From Karstenula rhodostoma CBS 690.94 (taxonomy: Eukaryota > Ascomycota > Dothideomycetes > Pleosporales > Didymosphaeriaceae), in NCBI GenBank assembly GCA_010093485.1, contig MU001493.1, positions 2,220,937-2,284,936 of the forward strand: DNA of 64,000 nt, read 5' to 3'. Position numbers and translations under genes: made by a program. Under the pieces are notes generated by a model that was given only the letters and a program-made list of their open reading frames with translations, did not search any database and was not told the origin of the DNA. Below are positions 1-10,999 of the stretch, piece by piece; positions within the stretch are counted from its first letter, which is position 1, and every line of letters begins with the position of its first letter.

Positions 1-1141
1 GGCGCGTCAACTGCAGCACCAGCATCGACAAGCGGACCGTCCCTGTTCGGAGGCCTGGGCAGCCAAAAGCCGGCGTCAGAAGGAGCAGCGACCGGAAGCT
101 CAACATCTGTTGGACCGAGTGGAACTGCTGCCACGTCTGGCTTCTCCATGTTCAACAAGGGAAGCAGCGCAACACCCGCCCCAGGTGCCACATCAACTGG
201 AGCACCGAGTGGCACAACGACTAGCACAGCGGGCCCTTCCCTTTTCAGCAAGCCGGCAGCTTCTACAGCAGCGTCATCTGCACCAGCTGCCACGGCAACC
301 GCTGCCCCAACATCGACCGCTCCTGGTGCTGCATCGGGGACATCTGGAGACGCAGCCAAAACTGGCTTCGCGACTTCAACTGCTGGACCGGCACCCTCTG
401 CACAGTCGCGCCTGAAGAACAAGTCGATGGACGAAATCATCACCCGTTGGGCCTCCGATCTATCCAAGTATCAGAAAGAATTCCAAGCCCAGGCCAGCAC
501 TGTCGCAAAGTGGGATCGCGCGTTAGTGGAGAACTCGGATAAGGTCAAGCAACTATACTCAAAAACCTTCCAGGCGGAACGCGATGCGCAGGAAGTCGAG
601 AAGCACTTGACACACATTGAGGACAACCAGGCCGAGCTGGACCACTTCTTGGACAAGTACGAGAAGGAGATCGACCAGATGATGCAGATCCACGGCGTCG
701 GCGGCCGAGCAGACAGTCTGCGCGGACCCGACCAAGAGCGCGAGCGAACGTAAGTCAACTTCCCCCTGTCTCGTGTCCAGCATTCGCTAACAACCTCCCA
801 GTTATAAGCTCGCCGAAAAACTGCAAGACCGCCTGAACGAGCTCAACAAGGACCTCACGGAGATGATCGAGGAGATCAACACGACGTCCCAGACGCTTAG
901 CAAGTCTGGCAAGCCCGACGACCCGCTCACCAAGGTCGTCCGCGTGCTCAACAGCCAGCTCGCGCAGCTGCAGCTTATCGACTCTGGCGCCGTGCAACTG
1001 CAGCAGAAGATTGAGCGCGCGCAGAAGGAGGGCCAGCGCGTGGGGGCGAACGGGTGGAGTGGGCTCGGCAGTGACCCCACCGAGGACTTTTATCGGAGCT
1101 TTAGAGGGGGTCGGACGGAGAGGTTTGGGGGCGTGTCATAG
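1..1141 (+). CDS. NSP1: Nucleoporin Nsp1 (NUP62 family), C-terminal part
   Basis: Central-channel nucleoporin of the nuclear pore; family members form a coiled-coil trimer with Nup57/Nup49-type partners and carry FG repeats that bind transport receptors. The frame is already open at base 1, so the 5' part lies outside the window. Exons are 1-749 and 802-1141, with a GTAAGT donor at 750 and CAG acceptor ending at 801; splicing continues the same helix. Visible order: a Ser/Thr/Ala/Pro-rich spacer with scattered FG-like pairs (SLFGG, GFSMF, SLFSK), then the Nsp1_C coiled coil starting near 'MDEIITRWASDL' and running through heptad-rich sequence to 'VVRVLNSQLAQLQLID'. The tail has 'DPTEDFYRSFRG', which I associate with fungal Nsp1. 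Identity is secure; the exact length of the full protein is unknown. Confidence 0.93.
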
Positions 1142-2233
1142 TGGGCAGGGGCTTCGATAGCGTGCGAATGCACGGCAAAGGCATTGTGCTTGGGTTCGAT
1201 TGGGGTTTGGGATGGAATAGGGTGGGTGGACGGATGGGCTTTTGCGTTGCGCTAGGGACTTGACTAGGCCGAGCGGATTGATTGCATGTAGTATGTACAA
1301 CAGAACAGCTGCGTCTTTGGAGATGAGTGTGCATGTCGTGGGAAATGTGCGTGGAAGGAACAGTACGGTTCTCGAAATCTTTTTCCCCTTTCTAGACGGA
1401 CATCTGCAGCCACCGCGGTCAAGCATGTGTTTTGATGGTGGTTTGCACGCTACCCCGTACCCGGACTCTATAACATCTGACTCCTTTCTCAGCTAACGAA
1501 GTTGCTTCGTGCTGTCCATTCTCATAAATCTAAGTTCAAATCACTCGGGTATACATACACCAGATAACGTCCGCAACACACTCCACTCGACATCCGCAAT
1601 TAAAATTCGTGGAACCTGTCCTTGGGATAACGACAGATCATGCGGGGCAGTGGTTAAGGTATAGATACATCCAAATCCAAACAGTGAGGACTAAACCGGC
1701 CGTAGAATGTCCTTGGTGTGTGGTGCGAGGAGTAGTCTTGATCGGGGGAATGATTTCGAGTTGGCCAATCAAGGGGTTGGGGTAAGGTTGTAGACTGACG
1801 TGTGGGTGGTAGGTAATGTAAAGATTGAATGACTGGAGAGATACGGGGGAAGGAAGTGTGATGCGAAGCACTGTGATCTGTCGAATGACTTGCAAATTTC
1901 GCCATCTCTGCTGGAGATGTGATGGGATGATTTCGTTTCCAGATTGTTAACGTAACACAATGGTATCATCCCATAAAGTAATTGGCAAGTAGGAAATGCC
2001 TGCCAAGAACACACAAGAGACGTTGTAAGCGGTTGGACGATATGTAAGGGATAGTGGTGCGTGAGGTTGTGTAAAATCTGATGACTTGGAGCAAGCGGTG
2101 TATCCGCCCCCTACTGCAAATCGGTGGCAGTTGCTTATGTCTTTCTGAATCTGGACCAAGATATAGTACAAGTAGCATCTGGCCAATCTCCATTTAGTCT
2201 TGCACCCTTGCCCGTTCTTTCCCACATTTGAAG
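1142..2233. other. Intergenic, no gene seen
   Basis: Downstream of NSP1. Only short open frames on both strands with no recognisable domain, no splice-linked coding pattern and no RNA gene that I can see. The first few hundred bases are probably the NSP1 3' UTR. Confidence 0.6.
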
Positions 2234-2603
2234 GTTCGGCTTGTGAGTTTCTGATTGTTTACACGAACCGCGGCAGGTGCCGCAGCGTGACAGCGCTGCG
2301 ACACATATACCTGTCCTAATAAGAAAAAGCGATCGTGTCCTAACTAAGGTTTTATAGTAGGCTACTAATACTTACTTACCTAACCTTATTTATTTACTTA
2401 TAATACTTCCTTTTATATTACTTTTAGATAGTAGTCTATATTTATCTATTACTTTACGGGCCACTACTTTGTAGTTTAAGTTAATAATTAGAAAACCACA
2501 CGAACCGTGAAGTGGTATCCTATAAAGTGATAGACAAAAATATGGACTGCGACTGCCGCCTAATAGTAACACAAAATGAAGCGTTGTAAAACGTTCGGCT
2601 TGT
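2234..2603. repeat. Dispersed AT-rich repeat, two units head to head, partly RIP-mutated
   Basis: Two copies of one family lie in opposite orientation. The left unit (about 2271-2506, minus orientation) starts with 'CAGCGTGACAGCGCTGCGAC' and is very AT-rich. The right unit (about 2500-2592) matches the same family start in plus orientation (cacgaaccgtgaagtgg ... aaaatgaagcgtt). The same sequences recur at 12874-13333 and 14142-14240. The 11-mer gttcggcttgt occurs at 2234-2244 and again at 2593-2603, flanking the whole insertion, which could be a target-site duplication. No coding capacity; probably a short non-autonomous element or LTR fragment. Confidence 0.7.
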
Positions 2604-3696
2604 TCTCGTGATGCAAGCAGTATCTCGTCAGCCTGACGTTAGCAGTAGTTTACTGAGGTCGAAGAAGAGCTGCGGTTCTACTAGATCGAATAGAAATAAC
2701 GTTCAACGTCAAAGCACACAGTGTAAGGTTCAAGGGTTACAGGAAGGGTGGTCGATGCTGATTAGTGGCTTGGCGTTCCTATTCCTGTGAGCGAACGGTG
2801 ACCGACTCTCCTACCAGCACTCTAACACCATCTCGATAGCACGCCACATTGATGCTCATGCTTATGAATTGTATGGCCATGAGCGAATTCAACACGGGCC
2901 GTCTTGATTCGCTTTGACTTGGCCCCGACCGCCGCCACGCTTTCAGTTACGAGCGATACGAGGAAAGCGAGCCTGTGAGAGAGTATTTTGCGCATTGGGC
3001 GTCGTGCGCCGACGTGGACTATTTCGGGCGCGAATCACTATGGAGGGGTCATGCAACTCCCATTTTCGAAAATGCTGATGCTGGGGTAACGATGTAAAAC
3101 GCTCTGATGCATTCGAGTGGAATGATGTTCTCCAGCCTGAGCAAAGCGTGGACCGGACAGCATCTGGGGATCTTTGTTGCCGACTGCACATTTCTGGATT
3201 GAGTGCGACTACGTGCCGCGCCTCAAGGAGCTCTGAAAACTTTGGTCATCTAGGTAACTAGGCTCCTGCTGTAAACCGCGCCGGTCCAATAACAACCGAT
3301 TGCCTTCTTAGCTGTACGCTCCTCTTCTAAGCTATCCTCAGCCTTGCAAAGGTACAATCGCAGCCTTTCCCTTCCCATGTGCACTTAACGAATTGCGTCA
3401 TGGAGAAAGCCGCTGTTCGCCCTCGACACGGAAACTGCACGCTGTACGCATCTCTTAAGGTTGCCCAACGGTATGGAATGCTTCATCGTGGTTATTCAAG
3501 CGCAGCTTGAACCATAACACATGGTTTAAATTCGGACCATGAGCCTCTTTGTGGCTGCAGACGCGGGCTACTCAGCCTGGCAGCTGCCTACTCGATCGAG
3601 GCTACAACCCCGGCTCAATCCGAGTAAATATGGCGGTGCGCACCTTCTTACGAAGCTCACTCCAAGAATGCCTTGCACGAAGCTCACCCTAAGATC
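2604..3696. other. Intergenic, upstream of the membrane protein
   Basis: No supported gene. Short frames on both strands lack domains. The last 200-300 bases presumably hold the promoter and 5' UTR of the gene starting at 3697. Confidence 0.5.
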
Positions 3697-5799
3697 ATGG
3701 CAGATAAATCGTCTCGGACGCTGCTCGGTATGCCTTCACAGGGATTTGTCAAACCCTACGGCGCTAGTAACGGCGCCAGGTCAACATACAAGCAACCCTT
3801 CATAACGCTGTCCCTTCTTTTGATCCTGGTCGCATGCATTGCCGGAGCCGTAGTCATATTGGTGGCCTCGCATGGAGATCCCATCCAAGCGTGGAAGATC
3901 AGACCGGCCGTTTGGCTCTCGATACTCGTCGGCGTGTATGTGATTGCCCTAGGAGCGCTCTTCTCCACGGGTGTCGCCGTCATCTGGTGGAGATGCATTG
4001 CGCACGGCACCACACTCGAGCGCCTGCACTTTGTATACGAAGTACGCTCTGTGACAAATCTATTCCCGGCATTCCTGGCACACTGGCAGGCGAGGAGGGT
4101 TGCAGTGGCGGCGTTGCTCGTTTTCGCGACGAAGCTCGCGATTGGGCCGATGCTACAGCAAACCACGCGACCAGAGCTCCATGAAGCTACAAGAGATATA
4201 TCTTTCAGTATGGACATCGCATCTGAGATCCCTGATAGTTGGTTCACTTTGGGTGGAGCTTCTAAGAATGGTATTTCTACCAGCCAAGCAGCCTTCTTCG
4301 GCGAGGACATAACCACGAGTAATACGACGAACCATCTTTGTCCTAACAGTGGGACATGCCGCGGTCTTGTCAAAGCAGCTGGATTAAATCTTTGGAACAC
4401 CACGACTTCCACGACTCTGAACTTGCTCGACTCCGCCAATTCGAATGGGACACTATTCAGCATCGATCTCAGCATCAACAGCGACTTTGGTGTGCCAATA
4501 CTGTTACTGGAAACTCGATTTGTATCCGAGATTGACGACAATTGCATCGCGACTGTGACTGTTGAGACCTACGGCATGATACCAGCTACCATGCACTACC
4601 CGATCACCATTCAAAGCAACCGGATCCTACCTGATATACTCAGCGTCATTGAAGATCCTGTCATCATATCTAATAGCTCTGATGCCAACGGAACGTCAAG
4701 TGTGTTGCAGGGTCTCCTAGATGCTCTTCGACCAATCTATGTATCAAAAAGCGTTCTGGATCTTCCCAAAGAAGAAAAACCTGCAGGATATGCGCCTGCG
4801 GTCGGAAAAGATCTGAACGGTTTCTACCCCGACATGTTTGCCAACACGGGAGTATTTGCAGGGTCGAAGTATCCTGAGAATGTTGTCAAGTACTGTCCAC
4901 TGCTGTGGGAGCCTCCAACGAAATACGTTATGAGCCAGATTCTGGGTTACACGTTCCGAACTGCACGAGCTGTTGCAGGGCAACGCAAAGATAGACAAGA
5001 CAGGCAGGACTTCATGGCGGTGTATACAGCCGAAGAGCTTTGGTATGTTACGAGCTTCAGGTGGCTTGCCGCATCCGTCGCCGTAATGGTGTTAGGTATG
5101 GTGGCAGCTCTGTCACTCTCGTGGGGATGGTGGCAGCTCGATCGATACGTGACTCTATCTCCACTCGAGACAGGTAAAGCCTTGGGTGCTCCCATTGTGG
5201 GTAAAGCCGGAGCTGAGCAAGAGGCCAACTCCATTATCCGAGTGGTTGGCCACGAGCTGGTCGCCTACGATGGCAACGAACTGATCTGGGCCGGAAGTCT
5301 GTACACATCTGGTGTAGGGAGCAAGAGAACGAGTCCTAGATCTATTCGAAGCTCCGATGAACCAGGCGATGTGGATGTGTCTTCTGCAGATCCTCCCGGG
5401 AACAACTTTTCCGCGCGACAACAAAGGAAGACAGCCCGCAGTCTTAACGAAGCCGATCCCATCCACGTGACCCGAACATTCGAGCATGACCACGGCTATA
5501 CCACCAGAGCCCCTTATCGAGACGAGGAAGAAACGGATATAGGCCAGTATGATAGACCGTGGGCGAGTGGTCAAGTTAACGATAATGTGCCGCTCATCCA
5601 GATGCTGTCGAATATTGCTGCTCCTGGAAACAACTCGCGTCATGAAAGAATCCAGCAACAGCCGTCTGTTCCTTCGCCGACAAGTATGCAGTTGAGGTCC
5701 CTGAACCAGAAGAAAAAACCGAAAAGAGTTAGTATGAGGAGCTCGCTACCGAGCATCGAAGAGAGGGAAACGCTGACGCGGGATGGCTCGTGGAAATAG
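3697..5799 (+). CDS. Multi-pass membrane protein of unknown function, fungal type
   Basis: Single-exon protein of 700 aa. The ATG at 3697 was chosen because it has A at -3 and G at +4; the same frame further upstream has only a TTG. Membrane segments are visible near residues 33-58, 72-95 and 125-145, then a long Asn/Thr-rich luminal or extracellular domain (several N-x-S/T sites, e.g. NTTNHL, NTTTST), then a last helix near 455-478 ending 'GWWQLDRYVTLSPLE'. The C-terminal third is hydrophilic and probably cytosolic. The layout of three N-terminal helices, a glycosylated loop and one late helix followed by a 'PLE..KA' segment resembles the large family of fungal proteins annotated as DUF3176-like or simply hypothetical. 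Function is unknown and I do not propose one. Confidence 0.8.
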   Translation: MADKSSRTLLGMPSQGFVKPYGASNGARSTYKQPFITLSLLLILVACIAGAVVILVASHGDPIQAWKIRPAVWLSILVGVYVIALGALFSTGVAVIWWRCIAHGTTLERLHFVYEVRSVTNLFPAFLAHWQARRVAVAALLVFATKLAIGPMLQQTTRPELHEATRDISFSMDIASEIPDSWFTLGGASKNGISTSQAAFFGEDITTSNTTNHLCPNSGTCRGLVKAAGLNLWNTTTSTTLNLLDSANSNGTLFSIDLSINSDFGVPILLLETRFVSEIDDNCIATVTVETYGMIPATMHYPITIQSNRILPDILSVIEDPVIISNSSDANGTSSVLQGLLDALRPIYVSKSVLDLPKEEKPAGYAPAVGKDLNGFYPDMFANTGVFAGSKYPENVVKYCPLLWEPPTKYVMSQILGYTFRTARAVAGQRKDRQDRQDFMAVYTAEELWYVTSFRWLAASVAVMVLGMVAALSLSWGWWQLDRYVTLSPLETGKALGAPIVGKAGAEQEANSIIRVVGHELVAYDGNELIWAGSLYTSGVGSKRTSPRSIRSSDEPGDVDVSSADPPGNNFSARQQRKTARSLNEADPIHVTRTFEHDHGYTTRAPYRDEEETDIGQYDRPWASGQVNDNVPLIQMLSNIAAPGNNSRHERIQQQPSVPSPTSMQLRSLNQKKKPKRVSMRSSLPSIEERETLTRDGSWK

Positions 5800-8193
5800 T
5801 GTCGTCCGCCGCTTTTTTTGTTGCTTACATGGTCAACGTGATTAACGTGGGCCAGCGCACATGCTATTTTGTGGTCTTGAGCTTGCTCTTGTCATCTCAC
5901 TTATCTTTTGGTCGAGTTTTAAGCCTCCCTCCTCTTCTCAAACTTCAGCCAAATGCTTCGGCTCCCTACATGCATGGGCTCCCCGCGTCATGCCTATCCT
6001 TGTTGTGCCCAAACATGGTTGTGGCAAGCAAGGCAGCCTCAAGCAATGCCAGAAGACCAACACCGGGTGTCCTGCCAATGCGTATACCAACGCAGTTGCC
6101 TGCGCGACCTCTCTTCTGATCAAGGATGGTATCATCATTCACTCTTGCTCCCCGCGCTTGTCTTTAGGACTTGATCTCGTAGCACTTCTATGCGGGTTGT
6201 GTGGGGCGAAGGTTCGGTACCCGGTCGAGGAGAAGCGGAGTCTTTGGCATGGAATGTTCTAAACGATGAGCTCTAGTCAGCGCGGCTTTCTCAAATGCTT
6301 TGCCTCATACCGCGTTACTTCGGAGACTGGAAGTGCCCCCGCTTCCAGTGTGCTTTTTGCTCTTCGACATCACCACGTCGATGGCGACGGTGGATAAGGG
6401 GCGTGCGTTCCTTTCGGGTCGGCCGATATATGCGAAACCATCACCCTACTTTTAGATGATCAACTAGAGATGAACAATTGCGAATGGCCTGTTGCACACG
6501 TTGGTGTGACTAGGGATGTAAATCGTGGTGTCGTTGTATTCCGCCAAACGTACAGTGAAACGTGGAGGCATAATCATACCGGTTTCTGTCGCTCTGATCG
6601 TGGTCGTCCTCGGTTGGTATGGGAATCTGCACACTGGGATTTTAACTCTCCACACATACCCCCCGTGGCTCCGAAAAATCATCCAAGATTTTGCAGATGC
6701 AAGCATCGCAGCAATGAATGGTATATCGATACACCCTGTCATTGTTGGCGATGACTAACTTTCTTTGTAGCTGAACTTGGTCCTCGGCGTTGCTTCTGCA
6801 GGATATGTCTCCCGACATCCTATGCACAAAGCCGGGGGCAGGAGGCGTCCCGGTTCACACGCGGTTCTTCAATTTGGCCTAGTGGGGTAAAAACATAGCG
6901 GACATAGACCGGATCTGCGTTTATGCACCAGGCTCCGATTGCGATAATAATCAATGCTTCTGTACAACACGTTTTCTCTGCCTAATAATCTACAGAGTCG
7001 GCTCCCCGGGTCTACCCAGCCCAACAGACTCCTAATATCTGCCTAATGGCCCGTGTAGAACCTCGCTAGTGCGCTAATTTGCCATTCAGTACCCATGGAT
7101 CAGTAGCCACTTGAGATTAACATCTTAAAAAGTTGGTAGAATCTTATATTCTTTAATAATTTTGAAACTTGTTGTCTTGATGGCTAGGATACAAACTACA
7201 CAGAAGGCGGAATGGCGATTCGTATTAATTGTGGCAACATACTGTTATCAAACCATGCCCGAGCACGATTTCTGCAGCCTTGGATTATAGTTGCCTTCTT
7301 ATCTGATCTGCACTTCTAAGGTGTACTTCTGAGCGATAGTCAACACTTCAGCATTGCAGCATGTGTCATGTCGATGTCACTTTACATATCTATGTCCTGA
7401 TGGTATGATTGCCCCATTGACGAATATGCATTCTCATTCTAGCCCGACATCCCTAAACGTGTGTTAAGAGTGTAGCCTTGGTAGGAGATTGGGGAGCGTG
7501 ATGCAGTACTGGAACATATCATCATAAGACGAAAGCTAGCTGAGCATCGGTACATAAGTGTCATCCCAGGCTGTTACTAAGCGACCTCGAAGAGTCACAG
7601 AGCCGAACTGAGCGTCTTGTCCTGAGGGATGCGAACGGGATGGATGCTGTACCTGACTGCGCAATAGTCACTGAGTCGAAATGGGACCTGTCATGAACAC
7701 GCAAAATCGAACAATCGACTCATCTAGCGATATTTTCCATTCCGTTACTCTTCGTAGCTTCCTTCTTTTCAATGAACTTGAAGGAATCCGGGGAGGGGAA
7801 CGCTTCAATGTAGTTGTTGTTTGTAAGCGCGGAACCTGTGATGATGGTGTCGTTGTTGGCCGTTTCACTTTTCGATTGGAGTCCTTGTTGGGTAGGATTT
7901 TATTGCCGGTGGAGGATAAGCAAACACTGGGTTGCAGGGCAAGTCTTGTGCGTTTGAAACAGTGGCTGCCATTGCTCCTACAGAATTGCGATTGCTTTAT
8001 GGACATTGTTTGTTCTCGTGAATACAGTCGCGAACAGTGCTATTTTGACACCGTTCGTGCTTTGTGTAACCGTAGCAAAGTTGATCAAAGAGCGGTCCCT
8101 GCCGCCTTTCAATGAACGCCCAACCGGGTTGCAGCAAACTGCTTGGTTTCGGTCAAAGCCCTACCCCTCGACACCATCTCCTCGACCTGCACA
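5800..8193. other. Intergenic, weak ORFs only
   Basis: A 133-codon frame at 5861-6262 begins with a signal-like hydrophobic stretch (MLFCGLELALVISLIFW) but has no further support and may be 3' UTR of the preceding gene. Frames at 6525-6758 and 7681-8115 have no recognisable domain. Nothing here is called as a gene. Confidence 0.45.
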
Positions 8194-10375
8194 ATGCTCG
8201 ACATACCTGTCATTATGTTGAATCCTTCTCCATATCCTAGCTTTCCTGGGTCGACTGCAAATGTCGTAGAGCGATGTCCGCTTACGCGTCTTGTTCCCGG
8301 GTCTCAATCTTTTACCATCGATGGTGCGCATTATGTCGCCCGTCCGACTACACATGTAAGTTCCATTGTATTGTGTAAGATCAGTAAGCTGAGAGATTCC
8401 AAGCTGTTGGGCGGCGATGCGAGCAATCAGACGTCGTTTGCAACCATTCTCTCTGTAAGCCCTGGCGATACTGTGAACATCGCATCGCTTCGACAACAAT
8501 TTGTGCGCATGGCAGAACTCGACGACGTGTTCCATGACCGATTTCTGGAAGGGATTATATTTCAAGGCGCAAACCGGTCTGAGGTTACAGTCGAAGTGCA
8601 ATCGTCGGATGTCCTAAACGAATGGGGTGTAAGGTGGATGCACTTTCGCTCATCGCAGGACTCACCAGAATCGTCGTTGCCGCCTGGCCTCTATGTGATC
8701 CAGAATGGAAGTCTTTCTCAAATATGGCGACTTTACAGCGACGACAATCTGGCATTCCTTCAATCTGTGTGGCCAGTCATCGGATCCCCAGGCAAATACA
8801 CGAACGTCCCTTTTAGTGGCACCGGACACCGTACGTTAGCAATTGCCGTCCCTTCACGAATGCAAGCTTCATGGGCAAAGCCAATACCTCTAGAAGGGCT
8901 GAAGATTGGAGTAAAAGACCTGTATCACTTGAAAGGTGTCAAAACATCCTTGGGTAATAAGGCCTTCAACGAACTATACCCCGCGAAATCGGAAACTGCT
9001 GTCACATTGTCCCATATTATCTCGAAGGGCGTCTAAATTGTGGGCAAGAATCATATGAGCTCATTCGCGCTCATGGAGCATCCCACACAGAGTGTTGACT
9101 ACGAAGCACCCTTCAATCCTCGACTAGACGGGTATCAGATCCCAGGAGGTAGTAGCAGTGGCAGCGCTTCTGCCATTGCATCATACGAATGGCTCGATTT
9201 TGCAATCGCTACAGACGGTACGTAGGATCTCAATGTCGGGCATTGCGCTAAGTTGTCCAGCTACGGGCAGTGTACGTATACCGGCTCTGTGGAACGGATG
9301 TTTCGGGCTCCGTCCGTCAACAGGCGCCCTTTCCACTGAAGGTGTAGTATCTGTGTACCCGGGGTTCGACACACCTGGACTACTTGGCCGTGATCTCTCT
9401 CAGTTCGAGCACTTTGTCTGGAACTGATACGGGGAAGGTATCAAAAACAAGCCAATAACCTCACCCAGAATCGTGATTCCCCCGGACTTCTTTACGAATA
9501 TCACTGGAGACCAACTCCAGCTGATTGAGCAATTCGTGAGAGATTTGGAGGACAGTCTTGGGACCACTGCACACCGAAAAACCATCGCGGACACTTGGAA
9601 AAGCTCAGCGCCTGTTGACGAACGAAATATCGACATCTATCTAGGAAACGTCTGTAACGTTCGCCAAGAAGGGAAAAGTCTCCAACTATCACCTAGGCTA
9701 CATCCTACAGCTACTACCATGCTGCCTTCCATGCTTTCGACGATTTCAGGGAAGCATACAAAATAAAATACGACTGCGCACCATTCGTCACAGAATCAAA
9801 CCGATGGATATGGTGCGCCCACGCCCACTCTAACGCAATAAACCCCTACTAATTCAATCCAGGCAGCTAGGCTCCGAGGTCTCCTCAGAGCAACGCAATG
9901 ACATGAAAAGCAGGATCGAAACCTTCCGGACCTGGTTCCTGAAGCACTACATGAAGCCCGACGAGCAGGGAACCATCATCGTACTGCCAATCTCAGACGT
10001 GAAGCCCAACTATCGAGACGCGTACCCAGCACAGACGAACGGCAGAGCAACGCCTGGTCTTCGGACTACCTACCTTAGTCCTTATGTCGGAGCGCCAGAG
10101 CTCGCACTGCCCAGTAAGTGGCCTTCAAGTTTGTTTGGGCTTATCCATTATTGACGAGAAGTGTGCGCCTAGTCGGACATGTGAGCTTCGAGTCGCGCAT
10201 TTCTGGCAACACGGAGAGCTTGCCTGTTGCAGTGGGTGTCATGGGGCTTCCTGGAAGCGATATGGCGTTGGTGAAGCTCGTGTTGGAGTCTTTGCGCGCG
10301 TCCAAGCGGCCTACTGTCGTGAGTGCTGGCACAGCACGGATGTGGGCATGTGAAGATGAAACGGGCTCCGGTTGA
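8194..10375 (+). pseudogene. Secreted-type amidase (amidase signature family), disrupted
   Basis: Amidase signature enzymes hydrolyse amides with a Ser-cisSer-Lys triad. The N-terminal domain typical of fungal secreted-type amidases is present, followed by the catalytic core: 'GLKIGVKDLYHLKGVKTSLG' carries the Lys, '[18 protein letters not shown]' (about 9145-9195) the cis-Ser, and 'ATDATGSVRIPALWNGCFG' the nucleophile, the last reached across a 43-nt intron (9218-9260). Two in-frame stops break it: TAA at 9034-9036 where the family has a residue before 'IVGK', and TGA at 9425-9427 where the family has Trp before 'YG'. Both are explained by single C-to-T or G-to-A changes. A frame change near 9650-9711 does not fit a clean intron. 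C-terminal pieces (GAPELALP; SRISGNTESLPVAVGVMGLPG) remain up to 10375. Upstream start is uncertain; 8194 is the first in-frame ATG. Confidence 0.85.
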
Positions 10376-10999
10376 GTGGTTGTCAAGACTTAATAAATGT
10401 TTTCATCGACTTTTCAGCCTTGTACCTACTACCTGCCACACCTCAGCGTTGATTTTTGATATTGGGATGTGTTATTTTGGTATTATCGCGCCGTATCGTA
10501 TGCGGTACCGAATCCATCGCACCCGATAATGACCGCCGTGGCTCGTTGCTTCTTTCTGCGCTTCACTCCATCTGAAGTCCTAGGCCGTCATCAGCCCTCC
10601 AGCCTGCGCAACCTATGCGCTAAAGCTGCACCCACGACCCCTATCTACAGGTAGCCGCACGGGATTCACTCGGCGGGCAATGTTTGAGCCATAGAAGGCT
10701 GAGTAGCTGGGTCAAGCGAAGTGCACTGAAAATCAGCAGTGGCACGAATGTGAAGGAGTGGTCAAAATGAGATATCATAGACACAATATCATTAATGTGA
10801 CTGTGTACTAGGCAAGGGCCAATGTTATACCCATTACCACATCCAAGCCTATCCATATCTATATGACCATCGCAGCCATAGCAGTGCTGTACAAAGCCGT
10901 AGCCGTACAAGATTACCGTTCCCTCCAGAACATCACGCTATGCCTCCAAAGTACCGACCTGCAGCCATCTATCACAACACGCAATTAGCAGCGCACCGT
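10376..10999. other. Intergenic between convergent genes
   Basis: Nothing recognisable; 3' flanks of the amidase relic and the subtilase. Confidence 0.5.

Noticed and set aside
3756..4547. Minus-strand frame of 263 codons
   Set aside because: Shadow of the plus-strand membrane protein, which has clear helices and a good start context.
5861..6262. 133-codon plus-strand frame with signal-like start
   Set aside because: Begins 62 bases after the preceding stop, no domain or cysteine pattern; more likely 3' UTR. Kept only as a remark.
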